Below, piece after piece: positions 17,064 to 25,000 of a stretch of 36,904 nucleotides of DNA. A model generated the notes under the pieces. It was not told the origin of the DNA. It ran no database searches and saw only the letters and a list, made by a program, of their open reading frames with translations. The DNA is taken from the NCBI GenBank assembly GCA_027858615.1, contig JAQICJ010000236.1, positions 1-36,904 of the forward strand, read 5' to 3'. A program made the position numbers and the translations under genes. Within the stretch, counting starts at the first letter, position 1, and each line of letters opens with the position of its first letter. The DNA comes from Deltaproteobacteria bacterium. GTDB lineage: Bacteria > Myxococcota_A > Polyangia > HGW-17.

Positions 17064-18404
17064 TTATTTGCCTGCCACGGAAATAGGACCAATCATAATA
17101 GAGGGAATACGATAGGAAGATGGTTGATAAGGATCGTTGCCGATGAATTGAATTTTTTTCCAGAAGGTCTTGTGGTTGTCAGCTATGTTCAATTCTTTGA
17201 TTGGTTGAAATCTTTTGCCGTTTTTAATCAGAAAACCTTTAATCCCATGGGAAAAATCTCCAGTTGTTGAATTGGAATTTCCTCCGTTAAAATGGGTAAT
17301 CAGGATTCCATTGTTCAATTTTTGCAATAAGGCTTCAAGATCGTGTTTTCCCGATTGAACCATAATGTTGCTTCGATCGCCAGTGGTAACATCCATATTG
17401 ATTTTTGTGCCATAATAGGTATCCACATATATGTTATCCAGTTTTCCATTTTTGATGATGGATAATTTTTTGGCTCCTATTCCTTCAGAATCAAAATATC
17501 CTGTTCCCAAACCTTTTGTAAGCAGGGGATTATCAAAAAGTTGAAGTTTTGATGAAGCTATTTGCTTGCCGATTGATTTATCAAAACAGCTCTGCTTGCT
17601 GTGAAAAGCCCGGGCTGAAAGGGGACTCAATAATTCCGCCATTACCCTTCTGGCTGCTCGATTTTCAATGATCACAGGAAGTTTTCCCGATTTAATTTTT
17701 CGGGCACCCAATCTTGAAGTTGTGCGCTCGGCTGCGAGTTTTCCTATTTGAGGAGCTTTGGTAAGATCAGCCAGATATCGAGTTGAAGAAACAGCGTAAT
17801 CTGAAGGTCTTCCTCCGGCCGGGTCCATAATGCTGAGCCCGGCGTAAAGATAAAAGGAAGTGCGTTTTTCAAAGCCGGTGAACCCGTTGCTGTTTACCAT
17901 GAGATATTCCGAGTAATTGTCACCGAACCCTGAAGAGGCTGAAATTAATGTTTTACCTCCATGGCTTCTGGCTGAATCTCCGGCAATTTTTGCAATTTTT
18001 TTACGCTTTGCCAGGTCGAGGGAATCAATATTATTATCAAAAATTTGAAGATTCCCAGGTTTTGATTTGGGATAAAGATCTGGTGAGGGAAGATGTCGGT
18101 CCTTGTCTTTTTCGAGGTATCTGGTCAAGGTAACAGCTTCTTTGATGAATTTTTCCAGACTTTCTTTTTTTAAATCGGAGGTGGAATGACTGGCGTATTT
18201 GCCATCAATATACAATTTGACATTGGCTCCATAGGTGGTGGAACCTTTGATTTCTTCCCACTTTCCATCTCTGTAAGCTACTTTATTGCTACGGTTCTTG
18301 CTAATTTTGGCCGAAATTTGTTTGCAACCTGCTTTTTTTGCTTTTTCAATCAAAAAAGAAGCAGTTTTTTCCATGTGTTTTCTGGAAGATTTTGTATTTT
18401 TCAT
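17064..18404 (-). CDS. pmbA: TldE/PmbA-family metalloprotease subunit
   Basis: This 446-aa protein is the PmbA/TldE partner of the TldD/TldE heterodimeric zinc protease, which cleaves unfolded peptides and, in Escherichia coli, matures microcin B17 and processes CcdA. Recognisable blocks are the VAYRDGKWEEIKGST N-terminal segment, LPVIIENRAARRVMAELL in the middle, and GILITHFNGGNSNSTTGDFSHGIKGFLI near the end. As in other TldE proteins there is no HExxxH motif; the metal site is in TldD. It has no signal peptide, although its partner carries a Tat signal. It follows tldD by 37 bp, with AAGGAGAGC as ribosome site, so the two are cotranscribed. Confidence 0.9.
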   Translation of the reverse strand: MKNTKSSRKHMEKTASFLIEKAKKAGCKQISAKISKNRSNKVAYRDGKWEEIKGSTTYGANVKLYIDGKYASHSTSDLKKESLEKFIKEAVTLTRYLEKDKDRHLPSPDLYPKSKPGNLQIFDNNIDSLDLAKRKKIAKIAGDSARSHGGKTLISASSGFGDNYSEYLMVNSNGFTGFEKRTSFYLYAGLSIMDPAGGRPSDYAVSSTRYLADLTKAPQIGKLAAERTTSRLGARKIKSGKLPVIIENRAARRVMAELLSPLSARAFHSKQSCFDKSIGKQIASSKLQLFDNPLLTKGLGTGYFDSEGIGAKKLSIIKNGKLDNIYVDTYYGTKINMDVTTGDRSNIMVQSGKHDLEALLQKLNNGILITHFNGGNSNSTTGDFSHGIKGFLIKNGKRFQPIKELNIADNHKTFWKKIQFIGNDPYQPSSYRIPSIMIGPISVAGK

Positions 18405-18441
18405 TTTTTAAGCTCTCCTTAATTGAACTCCTTATTGTGCA

Positions 18442-20061
18442 TTATTGTGCAGTGCCACCAACAGTAATTTTTCCTACTTTTACAGTGGGAATTCCCAGAC
18501 CTACAGGCACGCTTTGTCCGCCTTTGCCGCAGGTCCAACTGCCGTCATCGAGCTTGGAGTCATTGCCGACCATTTTAATATCTGCCAGAACTTCGGGACC
18601 GTTGCCAATGATATTTACGTCTTTTACCGGAGTGGTGATTTTGCCATCTTCAATCAGATATCCGGTTTTGACATAGAAAGTGAAATCTCCTGCACCTATC
18701 ATCACTTGACCGTTGGTAAAAGTTTGAGCGTAGATTCCTTTTTTTACGGATTTGATAATATCTTCGGGTTTGTGAGGCCCGGAAGTCATATATGTATTTC
18801 GCATTCGTGGAAGGGGCATATGACGAAAAGATTGCCTACGGCCGTTTCCTGTGGGTTTGACCCCGAAATGCCTGGCACTGAGTTTGTCATGCATGAAAGT
18901 CTTGAAGATGCCATTTTCCACAAGTTGGGTTTTCTGTGAGTTATTTCCCTCATCGTCCATGTTGATTGAACCCCTCATATTGTCCAAACAACCGTCGTCA
19001 TAGATATTGACAAATTCAGGAGCTACTTTTTCATTTAATTTGTCAGTATAAATGGTGATTTTTTTACGGGCAAAATCAGCTTCCATTCCGTGTCCAATTG
19101 CTTCATGGAGGAGAATCCCACTGCTGCCTGGTCCGAGAACCACTTCCATTTCTCCCACCGGACCAGCGATGCTGTCAAAGAGAATAACTGTTCGGTTGAC
19201 AGCCTGATTAGCGATATCATCGATTTTTGCGGAGGTAAACAACTGAGGTCCTTTGCGGGTTGCAGTACGATAATAGTTGGCTTCTCTGCGATTATTATTT
19301 TCGGCAACGCAGGAAGTTATCAAGGAAGCCATTGGTCGATAATCATAACCGCTTCTTCCTTGTGAATCCATGATGAAAACCTCTTCTTCGGAGTCACTGT
19401 AATAAACTTTGACCTTCTTTATTCTTTTATCTTTCTTGAAAATTTTATCTTCCAGATTTTTGATAATTTTAAGTTTTTTGTTTGGGTTGAGTTGGGAGCA
19501 CACCGGATAATCCGGGTAATATTTTTTGAAAGTGGATGCTTTGAAGGCTTGGGGAATTTTGCCGGGGGTCGAATTGGCAACTGAGGCTGCAATTTTGGCG
19601 GCACTTAAAAGGGATTTTTCATCGAAAGATTCGGAAAAGGCGTAACCGGTTTGCATACCTTTCAGTACTCTGATTCCAACTCCCATATCAATGTTTGTAT
19701 AAGCCTTGTTGACGGAATTGTCTTCTAGACTGAGCCACATTGATTTTTTGCGCTGGAAATACAGATCACAATAATCGCCTCCGGTGGAGAGAGCGGCTGC
19801 CATCAGTTTTGTTGCTATTGCTGTTGAAATGCCAAAACTTTCAAGTTTTTCCATTTTTATACCTGTATTTTTTTCTATATTGTCCGGCGAGGTTACAGTT
19901 GTATTCTTCTGCTTATTTTTGCAGCCGAGCAGAGAAGTTCCCACCCCGAGGGCTGTGGCTCCGGCAGAAAGTTGAAGGAAATTTCTTCTGCTTACTCCAT
20001 TAATTTGTTTTTGTCGGTTGTCGGCAACATTTTTTTTAGTTGTTTCAGAGGGTATTTTCAT
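18442..20061 (-). CDS. tldD: TldD-family zinc metalloprotease with Tat lipoprotein signal
   Basis: TldD is the catalytic subunit. The zinc motif HEAIGHGME (HExxxH) and the conserved Cys of SWTCGKGGQSVPVG are intact. The protein begins with a twin-arginine signal (SRRNFLQLS at residues 24-32, then a hydrophobic stretch) ending in the lipobox LLGC47, so it is probably exported folded and lipid-anchored, unlike the cytosolic E. coli enzyme. I chose the ATG at 20061, with GGAG about 8 bases upstream, over an upstream in-frame start at 20097. The mature protein covers the whole family length (539 aa including the signal). A TTGACA promoter at 20141-20170 drives the tldD-tldE operon. Tat-tagged TldD homologues are known in other phyla. 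Confidence 0.92.
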   Translation of the reverse strand: MKIPSETTKKNVADNRQKQINGVSRRNFLQLSAGATALGVGTSLLGCKNKQKNTTVTSPDNIEKNTGIKMEKLESFGISTAIATKLMAAALSTGGDYCDLYFQRKKSMWLSLEDNSVNKAYTNIDMGVGIRVLKGMQTGYAFSESFDEKSLLSAAKIAASVANSTPGKIPQAFKASTFKKYYPDYPVCSQLNPNKKLKIIKNLEDKIFKKDKRIKKVKVYYSDSEEEVFIMDSQGRSGYDYRPMASLITSCVAENNNRREANYYRTATRKGPQLFTSAKIDDIANQAVNRTVILFDSIAGPVGEMEVVLGPGSSGILLHEAIGHGMEADFARKKITIYTDKLNEKVAPEFVNIYDDGCLDNMRGSINMDDEGNNSQKTQLVENGIFKTFMHDKLSARHFGVKPTGNGRRQSFRHMPLPRMRNTYMTSGPHKPEDIIKSVKKGIYAQTFTNGQVMIGAGDFTFYVKTGYLIEDGKITTPVKDVNIIGNGPEVLADIKMVGNDSKLDDGSWTCGKGGQSVPVGLGIPTVKVGKITVGGTAQ

Positions 20062-20140
20062 GATAATACTCCATAGTAGTATTGAAAAGAGCCCCATTGA
20101 TGTTTTTTGCTTTTGGGAATAATAAAATGAGGCTGTAAAG

Positions 20141-20170
20141 ATTATTAATTGAAGTGATACAACCTGTCAA
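20141..20170 (-). promoter_or_regulatory. Sigma70-like promoter of tldD operon
   Basis: On the minus strand a perfect TTGACA (20170-20165) is followed after 18 bp by AATAAT (20146-20141), five of six consensus bases. The predicted leader is about 75 nt. The repeat element begins immediately upstream, so its insertion or excision could change regulation of tldD. Confidence 0.5.
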
Positions 20171-20171
20171 C

Positions 20172-20345
20172 TTGATAGTTCCCATCCCAGAAGTGGTGTT
20201 TTTGGATGGTGAAGAAGTTTGCCTCAGATGAGCGAAGTAACTTCGCAGACATAGTTTTCACTATTTCAAGAAGTTATGACAAAGCAGATGAGGTAAAATT
20301 CCGTCGCCAGACGATGACATCCATTTTTGGGACGGGAACTTGATA
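20172..20345 (+). repeat. Dispersed MITE-like repeat, copy 1
   Basis: The element has imperfect 19-bp terminal inverted repeats: GTTCCCATCCCAGAAGTGG at 20178-20196 and its complement at 20321-20339, three mismatches. Directly outside each end is the hexamer TTGATA (20172-20177 and 20340-20345), consistent with a 6-bp target duplication. Since GTTCC also follows the right hexamer, a tandem-type origin is possible too. The interior is similar to 35868-36050 in opposite orientation, with a 17-bp identical stretch, ACTATTTCAAGAAGTTA, at 20260-20276. It contains hairpins GCGAA-GTAAC-TTCGC and ATAG-TTTTCA-CTAT, which are preserved in the other copy, the first with a G-U pair. Confidence 0.75.
20206..20343 (+). 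CDS. Short ORF inside repeat copy 1 (45 aa)
   Basis: An ATG at 20206 opens a 45-codon frame ending in TGA at 20341. The peptide begins MVKKFASDERSNF and continues with DIVFTISRSYDKAD and VKFRRQTMT. The second repeat copy preserves the same frame without indels and gives a very similar peptide (FASDARRNF, DIVNTISRSYDGAD, VNFRVQAM). That copy starts with CTG instead of ATG. Three of the aligned differences are silent, but about a dozen change the residue, so selection on the protein is not demonstrated. GGTG seven bases upstream is a weak ribosome site. It may be a peptide gene, a remnant of a longer gene, or an accidental frame in a mobile repeat. Confidence 0.3.
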   Translation: MVKKFASDERSNFADIVFTISRSYDKADEVKFRRQTMTSIFGTGT

Positions 20346-20389
20346 GTTCCACAACTAAAATTCAGCCTCTAGCCGGGCATCAAAGAATA

Positions 20390-21340
20390 ATGCCGATAAA
20401 TTATTTTCGTAGTTCCCTCAGACACGTAAACATTCCCTCTCATTTGAGCAACCCAGCCTTTTTTTCAGCATGGCATAATCTGGCCGGAGCATTAGAAAAT
20501 TTGAGCAGACTGACTGCAACCCAATGGTTGTTGCAGCCGGGTACCGATTTGGATGCAAAAATCCAATACAAAGGATGGGCTTATCAATACAGTGACGGTA
20601 GTATACTGGGAGCACCGGTTTCGAGCATTGAACAGATAGCAACTGTTGTTTTCAGAAAATACAACTCAAGTTTTTCACCTGCGGGTTGTCTCTGCAATGG
20701 AGATATAGCTTTTTTTGAATTGCTGCTTGCTGTTTTACGTCAGGATCGCCCTTTATACTTCGGAGAAATAAAACTGAGAGTTTCTCCTGAACAAAGAAAT
20801 GAAGGTTATCCTCTCTATCTTGTTTCAACAAAACACAATCTCAAAATTCCGCTTTTTTTATCTCCATCCAAGGCTTTGATAAGTAAAGAATTTCCCGTAA
20901 AAAGAGCGATGGAGTTCAATTTTTTGTTAAAAATAAGCAGAGGTTTCTTAAAATTTGAACAAGTTGACCGAGTAATTGAAACTGGAGGCATGATCTACAC
21001 AGGCTGGCCTGTTTCCAGAGAATATTTTCTTGGTTATGGCAATCTTTGGATTGGTGCAACCTTTGATAATCATAAACTTCAGCCTGCGGGAGAATGGATC
21101 ATGAAACCCGATATATCCAAAAAAATGCCCCTTGATGTTGTTTTGGAAGTGGGTAGAATAAGAATGAAAGGCAAAGATTTGGATTCCCTGGTTGAGGGAA
21201 GTTATATTCCACTTGATATTGAGCCTTCGGGTCAAATTAATCTTACCTGTGACAATCGAGTAATTGCTCGAGGAGAGTTGTTGGTCAGTGGTGGAGAACT
21301 GGTGGTCAAAATTCTTTCAACTGATGGTTTTTGCAATTGA
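20390..21340 (+). CDS. SctQ-like type III secretion/flagellar C-ring protein (SpoA domain)
   Basis: The last 65 residues form a SpoA (FliN/SctQ) domain: MPLDVVLEVGRIRMKG, then LVEGSYIPLD, SGQINLTCDNRVIARGELL and GELVVKILS, close to the pattern of YscQ/HrcQ proteins. The N-terminal 250 residues are not recognisable by motif but suit the divergent N-terminal domain of SctQ in length. Such proteins form the cytoplasmic sorting platform of injectisomes or flagella. No other type III secretion or flagellar gene is in the window, so it is either an orphan or its partners are elsewhere. I prefer the ATG at 20390 (316 aa) to an in-frame TTG at 20327 that lies inside the repeat element. The ribosome site is weak. 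Confidence 0.7.
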   Translation: MPINYFRSSLRHVNIPSHLSNPAFFSAWHNLAGALENLSRLTATQWLLQPGTDLDAKIQYKGWAYQYSDGSILGAPVSSIEQIATVVFRKYNSSFSPAGCLCNGDIAFFELLLAVLRQDRPLYFGEIKLRVSPEQRNEGYPLYLVSTKHNLKIPLFLSPSKALISKEFPVKRAMEFNFLLKISRGFLKFEQVDRVIETGGMIYTGWPVSREYFLGYGNLWIGATFDNHKLQPAGEWIMKPDISKKMPLDVVLEVGRIRMKGKDLDSLVEGSYIPLDIEPSGQINLTCDNRVIARGELLVSGGELVVKILSTDGFCN

Positions 21341-21528
21341 ATTTATTGTTGAATCCCTTGATACAATTAAATATTAAAATAATTTTGATTGACCCGAAAC
21401 TATTTTTCATTAAAATTAAACTTAAGGTTAAGAATTGTTCACCGGTTAAATTAATCAAAATGAAAATGGTGTTCAATCAGAGCACTAATCACTTCAGTTG
21501 AAGGCGTGGAAGGAAAAATACAAAAGAT
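21341..21528. other. Short AT-rich intergenic region
   Basis: I see no gene or convincing dyad between the sctQ-like and PilZ genes. TTGATT followed by TTAAAA-like sequence around 21386-21415 could be a weak promoter for the PilZ gene, but the match is poor. Confidence 0.25.
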
Positions 21529-21873
21529 ATGACATTGAATCCAAGTACAAGAAGAGTCAATCAACGTCACGATGTAAGTATCCCGGGTGTAGTCAAATTG
21601 CCAGAGGGCGACAGGGAAGTGGACATCACCAACCTTTCGGTTGGAGGACTTTATATCAAAGACAATTATTCCTACAAAAATCGCAAGATGTACAAAGTTT
21701 TATTCAGCATTCCCACCTTGAAAGACGAAATCGCAGTCAACATCATGCTCCGCTGGATCGAACGCGATGATAACGGCATCAAAGGTGTCGGCGGTCAGTT
21801 TATCGGTATCAAAGCCAAAGAAGTATGGGGGCTTACTCAATATTTCTCCTCCCTGGACTCCGAAGAAATTTAA
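21529..21873 (+). CDS. PilZ-domain protein
   Basis: This 114-aa protein is essentially a single PilZ domain, the c-di-GMP-binding module. The N-terminal arginine motif reads RRVNQRHDV and the second motif reads DITNLSVGGLYI, matching RxxxR and (D/N)xSxxG. A strand-rich core and the VGGQFIGI end complete the fold. Both ligand motifs are present, so c-di-GMP binding is likely. Single-domain PilZ proteins commonly act through a protein partner on motility, secretion or surface polysaccharide. Its position between an SctQ-like C-ring protein and a surface protease suggests, without proving, a link to secretion. The ribosome site is unclear: GGAAGGA lies about 16 bases upstream. Confidence 0.85.
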   Translation: MTLNPSTRRVNQRHDVSIPGVVKLPEGDREVDITNLSVGGLYIKDNYSYKNRKMYKVLFSIPTLKDEIAVNIMLRWIERDDNGIKGVGGQFIGIKAKEVWGLTQYFSSLDSEEI

Positions 21874-22003
21874 TACCTCAGTTTTTTCCTTTCCAACACA
21901 GATCCATCAAATAAACGCATCAGGCGGGAGTTATTTTAGTGCAAAGATCAATGAGTAAAGTTATTATCTATTTTTATATTTATTTTTGAACTTTTGGTGT
22001 TTT

Positions 22004-25000
22004 ATGAAGAAAAAATGTTTTTCCGGTTTATACAAACTTTTCATGAGTTGGGTGTTTTTTTTGATTTCCTGCAATGGTGGCCTTGAAGGAGATGATGAAA
22101 AATCCCTGGAAAAACACGTAATTTTTCAGGAAAATTTGAATACAGCAACTTCTCCTTTGTCAAAAAGCGTTCGTGTTTCCGAAAGCAAGTCCTCCCAGGA
22201 CCGGAAATTGCCAAAAGCTTACTTTGTTTTTCTCGAGGGAGAACCAGCTGTGGTTAAATGGCGGCGTTACAAATTACCCTCTGTAAAAATTAATGATTAT
22301 ATTTCTCATCTGGAACAGAAGCAGAAAAAATTGGAGATGAGGTTGAAAAATCAAAGAATCAGAGTCATTGGTTCAATGACGAGATTAGCCAATCTCCTGC
22401 TTGTTCTGGGAAACGATGATGATATTTCCCTGGCGCAGCGTTTTGCCGGGGTCAAAAAAATAATTCAGGCTCCTGTTTATAAAGCGGCAAAATCTGATTC
22501 CATCCCGCTCCTGGGGGTTGATCAAGCCTGGAGTTTGCATTCTGGTTATACAGGTGAAGGAATAAAAGTGGGAGTTGTTGATACGGGAATAGATTATACT
22601 CATGCGGCCTTTGGCGGTAGTACAATTGATTATCAAGATAACGATCCCGAATTAATTGAAGCCGGAAGTTTTCCTACAGCCAGAGTTGTGGGGGGCTATG
22701 ATTTTGCCGGTGATGCTTACAATGCTTCAGATTATAACAACAATGAGCCACTTCCGGATGAAGATCCACTTGATTGTCCCAGACCTGATTCCAACGGTCA
22801 TGGCACTCATGTAGCCGATATTCTGGCAGGACAGGGAATTTTAGTTGACGGTACTTCATATCAGGGTAGTTATCAGGATTTTTCCTCTGATATTTTCAGA
22901 ACCTGGCCAGGAGTTGCACCCCGAGCCCAACTCTATGCTCTCAAGGTTTTCGGTTGTTCCGGGAGTACGGTACTTACTTCCCTGGCATTGGAATGGGCCG
23001 CAGATCCAAACAAAGATGGTGATTTTTCAGATCGTCTTGATGTGATCAATCTTTCCCTGGGAGGAACTTACGGTAGCAACGAGGGAAGTTTTGAAATAAT
23101 CAGTAATCTCAATGCGTTGGGCACTGTGATTGTTGCAGCCACAGGCAATGCGGGAAGTTCCCGTACTTTTTTTACAACTTCCGCACCTGGTATTTATGAT
23201 CCGGTGATCAGTGTAGGCAACAGTCTCAAAACTTCTACTCTGTATCGAAAACTGGAAGTCAGCGGTTGGGATGCACCTGACATGGCTCTTGCTCCTGCCG
23301 CCAGCACGCCTCATCTTTCCCATTTCGGGGTGATTAAGGGTAAGCTTGCCAGACCCTTGAGCAGGGATGGCTGTACTCCTTTCAAAAATCCTGATGAAAT
23401 AAAAGGCAAAATTGCTCTGCTGGATCGAGGCAATTGCAAATTCAGAGTAAAGTATGAACAGGCCGAAGTAGCAGGGGCACTGGCATTAATTGTGGTGGAT
23501 AACTCAACTCAGGATCTTCCCTGGAATATGGGAGGAGTTGATTCTTCGCTTTTTGGGGGCATGATTCGTAAAACTGATGGAGATCAACTTCATGCGGCTC
23601 TGGATAAAAAATTCGAAGTGGAAGTTAAAATCGATCCTCGAGTCTGGTTTGAAGCTACCCTGGGCCCAAACTACATCTATAACTCAAGTTCCAGAGGACC
23701 AAGACTGGGTGATCTGAAATTGAAGCCTGATTTGGCCGCACCTGGTCGTTCCATCAAGGCAGCTTCATCCGGAAGCGGATTCAATTACACTTACAAGACT
23801 GGATCTTCCATGTCCACTCCCCATGTGGCTGGAGCAGCCGCTTTGATGCTGGAAAAAGAGCCGGAACTTACTCCTTTTCAAGTTAAAGCAGGGCTGATGA
23901 ATACAGCTGTTCAGGTTATCGATCTGGATGGATATAATTTCCCTGTTTCATTAAGCGGAGCCGGCAGAATTGATATTCTGGCAGCTCTTGATAACTCTGT
24001 CTACATGCACAATAATAATGATGATTTGATTTCCCTGTCATTTGGTTTTGTTGAAACAAAAGATGCAACAGTGATTATCAAGGATTTTATCATCGAAAAC
24101 CAGGGAGAGAATCAGCAGAATTACAATCTTTTTGCACAACTCAACCAGAATAAAAGGGGAGTTTCAACTTCTGTTTATCCAACGTATGTCAGCCTTGAAC
24201 CGGGTGAATCAGCCCCGCTTCAACTGACACTGGAAATTGAGCCGACTCAGTTTGAAAACTGGCAGATAGATAATGTTACTCCTTCTGTGGTTCTTGATAA
24301 TATGTCTCGTCATTTTATCAGAGAAATCGATGGTTTTGTGGTAGCAAATCCGGAAAGTAGCAACGGGAAGGTTCTGAGATTGCCTTTTCATTCCATTATT
24401 AGGGCCAGTTCAACCAGAAAGATAGATAATTATCAGGGGTGTGCCCTCAGTGGTCAGGATAAAACAGATATAACAGTTTCTTTTACAGAGAATGAATCCG
24501 AGATTCCCTATGAGTCTGTAACTTCGGCTTTTGTCAATATTCCAGGGGCAGTAACAGAAGAACTTTCAGCTTTGGGCGTTTCAATCTGTGTTCCCCCAGA
24601 TGGCAATTTTGAAAAAGCTGTTTTATTTGCAGGGATGGCAACAAATCAACAGTGGACAGTTCCAGCTTTCGGTTATTTTGGCATTTTGGGTCTTGAACTT
24701 GACACCGATGGTGATGGAGAATTGGACACCAGTGTATCCATCAGTTCGGAAACTACAGCAGACGATGGCGATGAAACCACAAATGCCGATGTTTTTTCTG
24801 TCAGGATTTATTCTCGCAATACTCTGCCGGTGCTTGCAGCCAAAGCTCCCCGAGTTAATTATTTTGAAGTGGAAAAGCTCAACACCCATCTTCATCTCAA
24901 CAATGTTCTGGTTCTTCCAATTCCCCTCAGTAAAATTGGAATTACTGCAGATAGTACCAGGCTTGGAATTCAGGGGTGGACTATCAGTTCAGAGGGTTAT

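Larger units (their letters stand above)
20062..20389. other. Divergent intergenic region tldD/sctQ-like
   Basis: This 328-bp gap holds the tldD promoter (20141-20170), a repeat element with terminal inverted repeats (20178-20339) and a 45-codon ORF inside the repeat. All three are listed separately. The element begins 1 bp beyond the -35 hexamer, so any promoter for the downstream sctQ-like gene would have to lie in or after it. Confidence 0.6.

Noticed and set aside
20327-20389. Upstream TTG start for the sctQ-like gene
   Set aside because: It lies inside the terminal repeat of the mobile-looking element and adds residues with no family support; the ATG at 20390 is preferred.
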